Assembly: GCA_947372425.1 (NCBI GenBank) | Contig: CANBTQ010000003.1 | Location: forward strand, 1-41,270 | Direction: 5' to 3' | DNA from: Comamonadaceae bacterium | Lineage (GTDB): Bacteria; Pseudomonadota; Gammaproteobacteria; Burkholderiales; Burkholderiaceae_C | DNA length: 41,270 nt | In this document: positions 26,718 through 36,453 of the stretch, piece by piece | Numbering within the stretch: the first letter of the stretch is position 1 | How the letters are laid out: each line of letters opens with the position of its first letter | Translations under genes and position numbers: made by a program | The notes under the pieces: generated by a model | Seen by the model: the letters and a program-made list of their open reading frames with translations, nothing else | Told to the model about the DNA's origin: nothing | Database searches by the model: none

Positions 26718-28295
26718 ATGGCTCAGAACGATGACAATGGCATTTTGATTGCCCAGCATGCCCAGGGCAAAAGCACCGTCCAGTGTTTTCTCCGGCCCGA
26801 CAAGGCCAAACGGCACGGGCTGATCACCGGCGCCACCGGCACCGGCAAGACCATCACCTTGCAGACCCTGGCCGAAGGCTTCTCCAGCCGCGGCGTGCCG
26901 GTGTTCATGGCCGACATCAAGGGCGACCTCACCGGCATCTCGCAAAAAGGCGCACTCAGCGACAAGCTCGGCAAGATCATCAAGGAGCGCGGCTTTGACG
27001 AGCCCGCGTTCCAGGCCTTCCCCGCCACGCTATGGGATGTGTTTGGCGAACAGGGCCACCCGGTGCGCGCCACCGTCAGCGACCTCGGCCCGCTGTTGCT
27101 GGCCCGCATGCTGAACCTGAACGAAACCCAGGAAGGCGTGCTGCAACTGGTGTTCAAGATTGCCGATGACGATGGCATGCTGCTGCTGGACATGAAAGAC
27201 CTGCGCGCCATGTGCCAGCACGTGGGCGACAACGCCGCCAGCTACACCACCGAATACGGCAACATCAGCGCCGCCAGCATAGGCGCCATCCAGCGCGGCC
27301 TGATGCAGGTGGAGAGCCAGGGCGGCGACCAGTTCTTTGGCGAGCCCATGCTCAATATCGCCGACTTCATGCAGACCGACGGCAGCGGCAAGGGCGTGGT
27401 CAACATCCTGGCCGCCGACAAGCTGATGAACGCGCCGCGTCTATACGCCACCTTTTTGCTCTGGATGCTGAGCGAGCTGTTCGAGGCCCTGCCCGAGGTC
27501 GGCGACCTAGACAAGCCCAAACTGGTGTTTTTCTTTGACGAGGCCCACCTGCTGTTCAACGACGCGCCCAAGGTACTGATCGAGCGCATCGAACTGGTGG
27601 TGCGGCTGGTACGCAGCAAGGGCGTGGGCGTGTTCTTTGTCACGCAAAACCCGCTGGACATTCCCGACTCGGTGCTGGCCCAACTGGGCAACCGGGTGCA
27701 ACACGCCCTGCGCGCCTTTACCCCGCGTGACCAGAAGGCCGTCAAGGCAGCTGCCGAGACCATGCGCGCCAACCCGGGCCTGGACGTGGCCGCCGCCATC
27801 ACCGAACTCGGTGTGGGCGAGGCCCTGGTCAGTCTGCTGGACGAGAAAGGCCGCCCGGCCCTGACCGAGCGCGCCTTCATCATCCCCCCGGGCAGCCAGA
27901 TCGGCCCCATCAGCGCGGCCCAGCGCAAGGCCTTGATAGACAACTCCATCGTCGCTGGCGTCTACGAAAAAGCCGTGGACCGCGAATCGGCCTTTGAGGC
28001 CATCAAGGGCCGCACCCAGACCCGCCTGACCAACGCGCCCGCAGACGCAGCACCGGCAGCGGCCCGCACGCCCTCGGTGCGCGGCACACCGGCGCCGGTG
28101 GCCGAGGCGCCGGCTGCGCTGGAGCGCGGCATGCTGGAAGGCCTGGGTGACTTGCTGGGCGGCGGCACACACCGTACCCGCGCCAGTGCCGGCGAGCAGC
28201 TCATCAAGAGCGCCGCCAGCTCGATTGGCCGCGAAGTCGGTCGCCAAATCATCCGTGGTGTACTCGGCAGCATCTTTGGCAGCAGTCGCCGCTAA
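26718..28295 (+). CDS. HerA-like/YjgR (DUF853) ATPase
   Basis: Walker [25 protein letters not shown], Walker [50 protein letters not shown], typical DUF853. Confidence 0.92.
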   Translation: MAQNDDNGILIAQHAQGKSTVQCFLRPDKAKRHGLITGATGTGKTITLQTLAEGFSSRGVPVFMADIKGDLTGISQKGALSDKLGKIIKERGFDEPAFQAFPATLWDVFGEQGHPVRATVSDLGPLLLARMLNLNETQEGVLQLVFKIADDDGMLLLDMKDLRAMCQHVGDNAASYTTEYGNISAASIGAIQRGLMQVESQGGDQFFGEPMLNIADFMQTDGSGKGVVNILAADKLMNAPRLYATFLLWMLSELFEALPEVGDLDKPKLVFFFDEAHLLFNDAPKVLIERIELVVRLVRSKGVGVFFVTQNPLDIPDSVLAQLGNRVQHALRAFTPRDQKAVKAAAETMRANPGLDVAAAITELGVGEALVSLLDEKGRPALTERAFIIPPGSQIGPISAAQRKALIDNSIVAGVYEKAVDRESAFEAIKGRTQTRLTNAPADAAPAAARTPSVRGTPAPVAEAPAALERGMLEGLGDLLGGGTHRTRASAGEQLIKSAASSIGREVGRQIIRGVLGSIFGSSRR

Positions 28296-28339
28296 ACGCA
28301 CAAACACCGCCAACCCATTCCAACAAAAGAAAGAAGCCC

Positions 28340-28993
28340 ATGATTGCAATTGACCCCGCAGCCCGCGCCAATGTCCATCTGGTGGACCATCCGCTGGTGC
28401 AGCACAAGCTCACGCTGATGCGCAAGAAGGAAGCCAGCACCAACAGCTTCCGGCGCCTGCTCAATGAACTCAGCAGCCTGATGGCCTATGAGGTCAGCCG
28501 TGACATGGCAATGCAGGACGTGGTGATCGAGACCCCGCTGGAGACCATGACCGCCAAGATGATTGACGGCAAGAAGCTGGTCTTCGTCAGCATCCTGCGT
28601 GCCGGCAACGGCATTCTGGACGGCGTGCTGTCGGTAGTGCCCGGCGCGCGCGTGGGCCACATCGGTCTGTACCGCGACCCCAACACCCTGCAGGCCGTGG
28701 AGTACTACTTCAAGATGCCCAAAAACATGGAAGAGCGCGACATTGTGGTGGTGGACCCCATGCTGGCCACCGGCAACTCGGCCGCCGCCGCCGTGACGCG
28801 CCTGAAAGAATGCAAGCCCAAGTCCATCAAGTTCCTGTGCCTGCTGACCTGCCCCGAAGGCATCAACGCCATGTACAAGGCACACCCCGATGTGCCCGTC
28901 TACACCGCCGCGATTGACCGCGAACTCAACAGCCACGGCTACATCCTGCCCGGTCTGGGCGATGCCGGCGACCGCATCTTCGGCACCCAATGA
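28340..28993 (+). CDS. upp: Uracil phosphoribosyltransferase
   Basis: [37 protein letters not shown]...[22 protein letters not shown]...[17 protein letters not shown]. Confidence 0.97.
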   Translation: MIAIDPAARANVHLVDHPLVQHKLTLMRKKEASTNSFRRLLNELSSLMAYEVSRDMAMQDVVIETPLETMTAKMIDGKKLVFVSILRAGNGILDGVLSVVPGARVGHIGLYRDPNTLQAVEYYFKMPKNMEERDIVVVDPMLATGNSAAAAVTRLKECKPKSIKFLCLLTCPEGINAMYKAHPDVPVYTAAIDRELNSHGYILPGLGDAGDRIFGTQ

Positions 28994-29484
28994 GCAGCCT
29001 CGAAAAAGACCTGCAGCGTCTGGCCCTGCAGGAACAACTCCTGCAACTGGACGGCTTTGACGAGACCACCGCCTGGGACCTGGGTTGCCGCATCAAGGCA
29101 ATCTGCGAAGCGCGCGGCCAGGCCCTCACCATCGAGGTGCGGCGCGCCAAGGAAACCCTGTTCTTCTACGCCATGCCCGGCACCTCGCCCAGCAATGCAG
29201 ACTGGGCCCGGCGCAAGCGCAACACCACCGAACTGCTGCAGCGCAGTTCCTACTCCACCGGCCTGGCGCACCAGAAAGACAGCTCTTCGTTGCAACTGAA
29301 GATGGGCTTGCCGCTGCAGGACTACGCGGAGCATGGTGGCAGTTTTCCGATCCGGGTGCGCGGGGTGGGCTGTGTCGGCACGGTCACCGTGTCGGGCGTG
29401 CCGCAGCGGGAAGATCATGCGATTGTGGTGGAAGCCCTGGCTGCGTTGTGTGGCGTGCCGCTGGCTGAGGTCTGTCTGGATTAG
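28990..29484 (+). CDS. UPF0303/heme-degrading-like domain protein
   Basis: [65 protein letters not shown]: matches remembered UPF0303 family conservation. ATGA overlap with upp. Confidence 0.78.
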   Translation: MSSLEKDLQRLALQEQLLQLDGFDETTAWDLGCRIKAICEARGQALTIEVRRAKETLFFYAMPGTSPSNADWARRKRNTTELLQRSSYSTGLAHQKDSSSLQLKMGLPLQDYAEHGGSFPIRVRGVGCVGTVTVSGVPQREDHAIVVEALAALCGVPLAEVCLD

Positions 29485-29550
29485 TTTTTTGCCCTTGTCT
29501 TGCCTTGCCTTGCTTTCGGGCTGGGGTTGGCTTTGGCTGGTGCTAATTCC

Positions 29551-29963
29551 CTGCGGGGCTTTTGTAATCCCCCCCTATCCCCCAACCCCTTTCACCCCCG
29601 CCGGGGCGAAAGGGGAGCCCATGCGGACAGCCGATTGGGTTGCCTCGCGCCGGTTACGGAAATAAGTGCGGGAGGTTGCCACTGCGTGTGGATGCCTCGG
29701 TCTCACGCCACCAGTTCCGAGCGCCGGAAACTCAAAAGGCTCTAGAGAGAGATAGAGAGAGAGCGCGCTGCCCCTTAAAAAATGCGCCGCACCTGAACCG
29801 CCACCCAAACCAGAACGCAGGCCACCCACCCACGCGTAAAAAACATCCCCGGTAAGGCCCTGACCGAAGCGAACCACCCAAATCGGCTGTCCGCTTCAGG
29901 CACCCCTTACCCCGACGGGGGGTAAGGGGCGGGGGGGATGGGGGAGTTAAAAAACCCCGCAAT
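29551..29963. repeat. Large interrupted inverted repeat (BIME/REP-like), ~110-bp imperfect arms around a ~190-bp centre
   Basis: Left arm 29551-~29657 and right arm ~29847-29963 are imperfect reverse complements (14-bp exact core GCGGACAGCCGATT at 29623-29636 vs AATCGGCTGTCCGC at 29881-29894). Each arm carries a G/C hairpin: CCCCTTTCaCCCC-cgcc-GGGGcGAAAGGGG at 29586-29615; CCCCTTACCCC-gacgg-GGGGTAAGGGG at 29903-29929. Confidence 0.85.
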
Positions 29964-29978
29964 AACAACCAAGAAAAT

Positions 29979-32231
29979 TCAACGCCGACGAGCCGACCGC
30001 ACCCCCGCCAACTCCCCCACAATCCCCAACACCTTGGCCAGGCGCCCCGACTCGGACACCTCCACCGTAAACGTCATCCAGGCAGTCCCCTTGATCGACT
30101 GCGTCTGCACCCCGATCACATTCATCTTCTCCTTGGCAAACACTTCGGAGATGTCGCGCAACAGGCCCTGCCGGTCATGCGCCTCAATCGCCACATCCAC
30201 CGGATAGACGCCACGGTCCTTGCCCGGCTCACTGCCCCAGGCCACGTCGATGCAGCGGTCGCCACTGCGCAGAATCATGTTGCGCAGGTTGGAGCAATCC
30301 GATCGGTGCACCGCCACACCCTTGCCACGCGTGACAAAGCCGGTAATCAAATCCGGCGGTGCCGGCTTGCAGCAGTTGGCCAGCTGCGTCATCAGCGAAT
30401 CCACGCCCACCACCAGCACCCCGCCCTTGCCGCCCGGGCGTGCCGTGCTGGGCTTCTTGAGCTGGGGCACCTCGTCGTGGTCAGGTGCCGGCTCGGGCGG
30501 GCGCAGCACGATCTCGATGTTGCGCAGCGAGAACTCGTCCTTGCCCACCACTTCAAACAAATCGTCGGCCGAATTGAAGCCCAGCTGCGAGGCCAGGTCG
30601 TCCAGCTTGATGGCCGTCTTGCCTTCGCGTTGCAGCAGCTTCTCCACCGCCTCACGGCCTTTGGACAGGGTCTCGCCCATGGCCTGCACATTGAACCAGG
30701 CGCGCACCTTGGCGCGGGCACGGTGGCTGGCCAGAAAGCCCAGCTCCGGGTTGAGCCAGTCGCGCGATGGGCCGCCCTCCTTCACCGTGGTGACCTCCAC
30801 CGTCTGGCCGTTTTTGAGCGGCGTATGCAGCGGCACCATCTGGCCATCGACGCGGGCACCGCGGCAGCGGTGTCCCAGGCTGGTGTGCACGCTGTAGGCA
30901 AAGTCCACGGCGGTGGCGCCCTTAGGCAACTCGACCACGGCCGCATCCGGCGTCAGCACGTAGATACGGTCATCCAGCACCGGCGCATCCTGCGCGGCGG
31001 CACCGGGGGCGGATTCATCACCCCCGGACAGATCGCGCTCCCAGGCCAGCAATTGGCGCAGCACGGCGATCTTGGCGTCGTACTCGCTGCTGGCCGATAC
31101 GCCGGAATAACCCTTGGTGCCGGCCTCCTTGTAGGCCCAATGCGCGGCCACGCCGTGTTCGGCATGGTCATGCATGGCCTGGGTGCGCAACTGCACCTCA
31201 ATCGGTTTGCCGCCGGCGTCACGCACCACGGTGTGCAGCGACTGGTAACCATTGGCCTTGGGCCGGGCGATGTAGTCGTCAAACTCCTCACTGATGGGCG
31301 CAAAGTGGCTATGCACCCAGGCCAACGCGGCATAGCAATCGGGCACCGTGGGCACCACGATGCGCAGGGCGCGCACGTCGTACACATGGTCAAAGGCCAG
31401 CGACTTGCCACGCATTTTTTTGACAATGCTGTAGATGTGTTTGGGCCGGCCCTGCACCATGGCCGTGATGCCCTGCGCAGCCAGATCGTCGGCCAGGTGC
31501 TGGCGCAAGGCCTCCACCGAGGCTTCGCGTTCGGCACGCTTCTCGTCCAGCAAGACGGCCACCTGGCGGTAGGTGTCGGGCTCCAGAAAGCGGAACGACA
31601 AATCCTCCAGCTCCCACTTGATTTCCCAGATGCCCAGGCGGTTGGCCAATGGGGCAAACACCTGCAGCGACTCCTTGGCCAGACCGGCTGGCACCGGCAG
31701 CTTGGTGGCGGCAAAAAAGCGCAGCGTCTGCAGGCGCGAGGTCAGGCGCAGCATCACCACCCGCAAATCGCGCGAGAAGGCCAGCAGCATCTTGCGCACA
31801 CTCTCGGTCTGCGCCGCAGCCGTCTGCGCCATGGGTGCGTTGTTGCCCGCATGCACGGCCGAGGCCTGTGCCAGGCGCGCCATGCGCTGCACCCGCACCA
31901 GCTTGGTAGTCTCCATGGCCAGGTTGGCAAAGCTGGCACCAAAGGCCTTGGTGATCACCTCCTGCGGCTTGTTCAGGTGGTCACAGGCATAGACCAGGTA
32001 GCAGGCCGCCTGCATCGCTTCGGAGCCGCCAATGCGCTTCAGGATGGCGGCCACCGCATCGGCGTGGGCCAGGATGTTTTCGCCGGTGTCCAGGGTTTCG
32101 CTGGTCAGCAGAGGTTCGGCAAAGGCGCGCGCACGGGCCAGCGCACCGGCCTGTTCCGGCAGGCCCTGGGCGGTGATGGCGATTACTGGCGGCGGTGTCA
32201 GGCTGCCCTGTTCAGCCGTGTTACTTTTCAT
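29979..32231 (-). CDS. relA: (p)ppGpp synthetase RelA (degenerate HD domain)
   Basis: Synthetase domain with RelA-type ExDD motif (EEFDDYIARPKANGYQSLHTVV), TGS domain (IYVLTPDAAVVELPKGATAVDFAYSVHTSLGHRCRGARVDG), C-terminal ACT domain. The N-terminal HD region lacks HDxxED (YLVYACDHLNKPQEV). Confidence 0.94.
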   Translation of the reverse strand: MKSNTAEQGSLTPPPVIAITAQGLPEQAGALARARAFAEPLLTSETLDTGENILAHADAVAAILKRIGGSEAMQAACYLVYACDHLNKPQEVITKAFGASFANLAMETTKLVRVQRMARLAQASAVHAGNNAPMAQTAAAQTESVRKMLLAFSRDLRVVMLRLTSRLQTLRFFAATKLPVPAGLAKESLQVFAPLANRLGIWEIKWELEDLSFRFLEPDTYRQVAVLLDEKRAEREASVEALRQHLADDLAAQGITAMVQGRPKHIYSIVKKMRGKSLAFDHVYDVRALRIVVPTVPDCYAALAWVHSHFAPISEEFDDYIARPKANGYQSLHTVVRDAGGKPIEVQLRTQAMHDHAEHGVAAHWAYKEAGTKGYSGVSASSEYDAKIAVLRQLLAWERDLSGGDESAPGAAAQDAPVLDDRIYVLTPDAAVVELPKGATAVDFAYSVHTSLGHRCRGARVDGQMVPLHTPLKNGQTVEVTTVKEGGPSRDWLNPELGFLASHRARAKVRAWFNVQAMGETLSKGREAVEKLLQREGKTAIKLDDLASQLGFNSADDLFEVVGKDEFSLRNIEIVLRPPEPAPDHDEVPQLKKPSTARPGGKGGVLVVGVDSLMTQLANCCKPAPPDLITGFVTRGKGVAVHRSDCSNLRNMILRSGDRCIDVAWGSEPGKDRGVYPVDVAIEAHDRQGLLRDISEVFAKEKMNVIGVQTQSIKGTAWMTFTVEVSESGRLAKVLGIVGELAGVRSARRR

Positions 32232-32258
32232 GGAGAAGCCCGAAGATGTGTGACGCCA

Positions 32259-33152
32259 TCAGTCCAGCAAGAAGGAGGCCACCGTGTGGACCTGGTCATC
32301 GGCGATCAGGGTCGGCGCGTGGCCCACGCCAGCAAACTCCACCAGCCGCGCCCGGGGGCCGCGTTGCGTCATCTGCAGCGCCGTCTGCGGCGACAACAGA
32401 TCGGACTGCGCACCGCGCAGCAACAGCGTCTGCGCCGTGATGCCGTCGTAGAGCGACCACAGGGCGGCTTCGCCCTGGGTGGCCGCCTCCTGCGTGATGG
32501 CCTGAAACGGCAGCGCGATGGTCGGGTCGTAATGCAGATGGACACCGCCTTGCGGATCGGGCTTGACCATGTAGCGTGACAGCTCCAGCCATTGTTGTGG
32601 CGTGTGCGGCCCGAAACTGCTGGCGATGATCTGCAAGGCATCGGCCGCCTGCTGCAGCGAATCGAAGTGCATTTCTTTTCCAAGATAGGTGCCTATGCGC
32701 AGCAGCGACTGCCACTCCAGCACCGGCCCCACATCATTGAGCACCAGACGGCGCACAGCGGCCCCCACCGACTTGGCATGGGCACAGACGGCGATGCCAA
32801 TCAGCCCGCCCATGCTGGTTCCAACCCAGTCCAGCGTCTGGGGCTTGAGTTCGGCCAGCAGAGCCAGCATGTCGGCCGCGTACTGGGGCACCGCATAGGC
32901 CTGCGGGTCGGCCAGCCAGTCGCTCATGCCGCGGCCTGCCACATCGGGACACACCACACGCAGGGGGCCTTGGGCACGCGCCACCAGCGCCTGCGCCAAC
33001 ACATCAAAGTCGCGCCCCTGGCGTGTCAAGCCATGCACACAGACCACCGTATGGGCCGCCGCAGCATCGCCCCACGACCAATACGCCATGCGGTGCGCGC
33101 CCTTGGCATCGGGGCAGGAAATGAAATTCAGCGTCGGGTCAGCCATGCTCAA
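32259..33152 (-). CDS. Alpha/beta hydrolase
   Basis: TVVCVHGLTRQGRDFDVLA, nucleophile elbow DWVGTSMGGLIGIAV, C-terminal GVGHAPTL His. Confidence 0.92.
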   Translation of the reverse strand: MSMADPTLNFISCPDAKGAHRMAYWSWGDAAAAHTVVCVHGLTRQGRDFDVLAQALVARAQGPLRVVCPDVAGRGMSDWLADPQAYAVPQYAADMLALLAELKPQTLDWVGTSMGGLIGIAVCAHAKSVGAAVRRLVLNDVGPVLEWQSLLRIGTYLGKEMHFDSLQQAADALQIIASSFGPHTPQQWLELSRYMVKPDPQGGVHLHYDPTIALPFQAITQEAATQGEAALWSLYDGITAQTLLLRGAQSDLLSPQTALQMTQRGPRARLVEFAGVGHAPTLIADDQVHTVASFLLD

Positions 33153-33216
33153 GCCCAGTGTTTGATAATGGCTTATCCTAATTCAAACCCCTGCTTCATT
33201 TCCAAAGGAATCACCC

Positions 33217-33987
33217 ATGTTGAAAGGCAAAACTGCCCTCGTAACCGGCTCCACCAGCGGCATCGGCCTGGGAATCGCCAAGGCCCTGGCGGCACAAGGC
33301 GCCAACATCGTGCTCAATGGCTTTGGCGATGTGGAGGCCCCCAAGGCCGAAATCGCGGCGCTGGGCGTGCAAGTGGCCTACCACGGTGCCGACATGAGCA
33401 AGCCGGCCGAGATTGACGACATGGTGCAGTTCGCCAGCCGGACCTTTGGCGGTGTGGACATCCTGGTGAACAACGCCGGTATTCAGCACGTGGCGCGCAT
33501 TGAAGACTTCCCCATCGAGCGCTGGGACGCCATCATTGCCATCAACCTGTCCAGCGCCTTCCACGCCACCCGCGTGGCGCTGCCGGGCATGCTGGCCAAG
33601 AACTGGGGTCGCATCATCAACGTGGCCTCGGTGCACGGCCTGGTGGGCTCGGCCGAGAAGTCTGCCTATGTCGCGGCCAAGCATGGCGTGGTGGGCCTGA
33701 CCAAGGTCACCGCCCTGGAAAACGCCACCAGCGGCGTCACCTGCAACGCGATCTGCCCCGGCTGGGTGCTGACGCCGCTGGTGCAAAAGCAGGTGGATGC
33801 CAAGGCCGCGGCGCTGAACATCACCAACGACGAGGCCAAGGGCCTGTTGCTGGGTGAGAAAGAACCCTCCAAGCACTTCACCACCACCGATGAATTGGGC
33901 GCGCTGGCGGTGTTCTTCTGCTCACCCGCCGGCAACAACATCCGCGGTGTGGCCTGGAATATGGACGGCGGCTGGGTCGCGCAATAG
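33217..33987 (+). CDS. 3-hydroxybutyrate dehydrogenase (SDR family)
   Basis: TGSTSGIGLGIAKALAAQG, NNAGIQHVA, YVAAKHGVVGLTK, CPGWVLTPLVQKQ: pattern of D-3-hydroxybutyrate dehydrogenases. Confidence 0.93.
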   Translation: MLKGKTALVTGSTSGIGLGIAKALAAQGANIVLNGFGDVEAPKAEIAALGVQVAYHGADMSKPAEIDDMVQFASRTFGGVDILVNNAGIQHVARIEDFPIERWDAIIAINLSSAFHATRVALPGMLAKNWGRIINVASVHGLVGSAEKSAYVAAKHGVVGLTKVTALENATSGVTCNAICPGWVLTPLVQKQVDAKAAALNITNDEAKGLLLGEKEPSKHFTTTDELGALAVFFCSPAGNNIRGVAWNMDGGWVAQ

Positions 33988-36444
33988 TTATCTGGACTGT
34001 TTGAAAGCCATCACCGCCTGGTTGCGCAGCGTGCGCAACAGGGCGAGTTCTTTTTCATCCAGCTCCAACGCTCCCTTGCGCGTCTTGTCGGCATAGATCA
34101 GGCCGAACGGTGCGCCCTTGATGTGCAGGGGCAGCAGCAAAAATGCCGGCGCATTGAGCGACTGCAGATACCACTGCGGCAGGCGCGCCAGGATGCGTGA
34201 CTCGGTGGCATCGCTGATCATGCTGTCCACGCCCTTCAGGCACACCACGCCAAACAGGTCCGGTGTAGCGGCCTTGAGCGGCACCTTGAAGTCTTTGACA
34301 TAACGCTCTACGCCCTCGCCCAAGCCAAAGCGGCCGGTCACGGCTTCGGTCTTGGGGTCGCGCATGCAAAAGATGATGCGGTCAAAGCCCATGGCGCGGT
34401 ACATGGTTTCAAGAATCATGCGCAGCACATCGCTGAGCTTGAAGTCTTCCACCATGGCATTGGTAATGTCCTGAATGCCGGCGGCCAATGTCTCGGCCAC
34501 CTGGGGGGACTTGACCACGGGCACCGCCGCATCCAGTTGCAACGTCTGCGTAGCCTGCAATTCCAGCATGCCGATGCTGCCCTCGCTGGCGGCTGTCGGG
34601 GCGGTGCTGGCCGGCGCCTCGGGTGGTGGCACGGCGCTGAGTACCTTGTGCGCGGCTGAGTCGGGCTTGACGCGGATTTCCATGGCCACCGCCATGTCCA
34701 CCAGTTTGGTCTTGGCCTGCTCCACCACCGCACGCAGGGCCTTCTCCGAACTGCCCACTGCATGCGCATATTTTTTGGCGACCTGCGCCAGGTGCACTCC
34801 GGCTTCCTCCGGTTCGTACTTCAGCATCACGTCGGCCAGGTCATTGGCGGCCAATGCGACCCAGCGCATGCGCTCGGCACTGTCGTTCGGCGCATGCGAG
34901 GGCGGCGCGCCGGCCGGCAGCTTCATGCACTTCTGGATGTTTTCAGGCAGGCCCCAGGCCTTGGCAATACCGATACCCAGGTTCTCGAAACTTAGGCCCA
35001 ACACCCGCAGAGAGGCCACCGCCTCGCTGACCGGCGGCTCAGCCTTCTGCAGCATGCTGCGCACCTGCGCCGCCTCTTCCGGAAAATAGAACTGCACCAG
35101 CAAGCGGCCCATGTTCTGGAACATGGAGCCGATGAAAGCTTCTTCGGTCTCTTTGGTGGTGGGGCACATTTCGGCCCCTATGGTGCCGGCCAGCAGGCTG
35201 CGCACAAACTCGTCCTTGAGCTGGGCCGCGTGGGCCTTGTCCTGCATGTGCTCCAGCAAGACCAGACTCAAGGCCATGTTGCGGATGCCGTTGAAGCCGA
35301 CCAGGGTCACCGCCCGCGACACCGTGCTGATGCTGCCACTGCGCGCGAAGTGGGCGCTGTTGACCACCCTCAACAGCTTGTTGGTGAGTGCCACGTCCTT
35401 CAGGATCTGGTTGGTGACGCTGCTGACACTTTCGGTGTCCGAACTGGCCATGGTCTGGATGCGCACCACCGACTCGGACAGGGCCGGAAAGTCGCTCTTG
35501 TGGCGCATGCGGCGCATCAAAAACTCCAGCGTGGCACCGGAGCCGCCAGCGCCCGCGGCGTCCTGGACTTCGGCCGGCTGGCGCCAGGCGCTCAGGGCAT
35601 TGAAGAAGCTGCGCGCATCCGGGTAGCGCTGCTGTGGATCGCGGGCCAGGGCGCGGTTCACGATAGTGCGCAAGGCGTCGTCCACATCGGCCCCGACCTG
35701 GGCCGGCAGCACCAGTTGCTCATGGGCCAGGCGGTACATGGCGCGCGTCATATCGGATTCCTGGATCAGCGGCTTGCCGATCAGCAGTTCCGCCAGGATC
35801 AGCCCGCAGGCAAACAGGTCCATGGACGGTACCGGTGTCGCTCCGCCGATTGCCTCCGGTGACAGGTAACCCACCGTGCCACCCAACTCCACCTCGGCGC
35901 CGCTGGCATTGGTACGCACGCGCGCGGCAATGCCAAAGTCCATCACCCGCGCCCGGCCGGTACTGTCAATCAGGATATTGGAGGGTTTGAGGTCACGGTG
36001 GATCACGCCCTCGGTATGGGCCACGGCAATGGCATCGAGCACATCCATCAGGTAACCCGCCACTTCGCGGGCCGGCAAAGCACCCTTGCGCGCAATCTTC
36101 TGCGCCAGCGTATCGCCGGCAACGTATTCAAACACCAGGTAGGTGTATTGGTCCTGGATATCGGCCTCGAACACCGGCACGATGCTGGGGTGCTTGACCC
36201 GGCCCACACTGCGCGCTTCCTGCAGCCACTGCCGCACAGCCAGATCATCCGCGCCGGCCACCGGACGCAGTACCTTGATGGCCACCTCGCGCTCCATGCG
36301 CGGATCGTAGGCCAGCCAGACGGTGGACTGTGCACCCTGCCCCAACTGGCGCCGCAACTCAAAGCGGCCCAGGGTTCCGGATGGTTTCAAGCCCGATTGC
36401 GAAAAAGCGGGACGGCTGTTGGTATTGGCATGGGGTTCGACCAT
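33988..36444 (-). CDS. Multidomain Ser/Thr protein kinase - HDOD - GAF protein
   Basis: Hanks kinase (LGQGAQSTVWLAYD, VAIKVLRP, VIHRDLKPSNILID, VMDFGIAARV), HDOD (FPALSESVVRIQTMASSDTESVSSVTNQILKDVALTNKLLRVVNSAHF), C-terminal GAF-like domain (LRMILETMYRAMGFDRIIFCMRDPKTEAVTGRFGLGEGV). Confidence 0.92.
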   Translation of the reverse strand: MVEPHANTNSRPAFSQSGLKPSGTLGRFELRRQLGQGAQSTVWLAYDPRMEREVAIKVLRPVAGADDLAVRQWLQEARSVGRVKHPSIVPVFEADIQDQYTYLVFEYVAGDTLAQKIARKGALPAREVAGYLMDVLDAIAVAHTEGVIHRDLKPSNILIDSTGRARVMDFGIAARVRTNASGAEVELGGTVGYLSPEAIGGATPVPSMDLFACGLILAELLIGKPLIQESDMTRAMYRLAHEQLVLPAQVGADVDDALRTIVNRALARDPQQRYPDARSFFNALSAWRQPAEVQDAAGAGGSGATLEFLMRRMRHKSDFPALSESVVRIQTMASSDTESVSSVTNQILKDVALTNKLLRVVNSAHFARSGSISTVSRAVTLVGFNGIRNMALSLVLLEHMQDKAHAAQLKDEFVRSLLAGTIGAEMCPTTKETEEAFIGSMFQNMGRLLVQFYFPEEAAQVRSMLQKAEPPVSEAVASLRVLGLSFENLGIGIAKAWGLPENIQKCMKLPAGAPPSHAPNDSAERMRWVALAANDLADVMLKYEPEEAGVHLAQVAKKYAHAVGSSEKALRAVVEQAKTKLVDMAVAMEIRVKPDSAAHKVLSAVPPPEAPASTAPTAASEGSIGMLELQATQTLQLDAAVPVVKSPQVAETLAAGIQDITNAMVEDFKLSDVLRMILETMYRAMGFDRIIFCMRDPKTEAVTGRFGLGEGVERYVKDFKVPLKAATPDLFGVVCLKGVDSMISDATESRILARLPQWYLQSLNAPAFLLLPLHIKGAPFGLIYADKTRKGALELDEKELALLRTLRNQAVMAFKQSR

Positions 36445-36453
36445 GCCCTGATG

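Noticed and set aside
26718-28295. HerA-like ATPase as part of an anti-phage defence system (e.g. with SIR2 or NurA)
   Set aside because: It matches the widespread housekeeping-like YjgR/DUF853 family; neighbours are upp and yebC, with no nuclease or effector partner nearby.
29551-29963. Possibility that the repeat region is a CRISPR array or insertion sequence
   Set aside because: Only two inverted arms rather than regularly spaced direct repeats, no cas genes, no transposase ORF in the centre and no obvious target-site duplication.
29732-30022. 96-aa and similar small ORFs (29500-29855, 29575-29877) in the upp-relA intergenic region
   Set aside because: They translate the inverted-repeat element (Pro/Gly/Arg-rich from C/G tracts), with no conserved domain.
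30177-32579. 800-aa ORF on the plus strand, antisense to relA
   Set aside because: Overlaps the well-supported relA on the opposite strand. Composition (His/Gln/Gly/Leu-rich) is typical of the antisense frame of a high-GC gene, with no recognisable domains.
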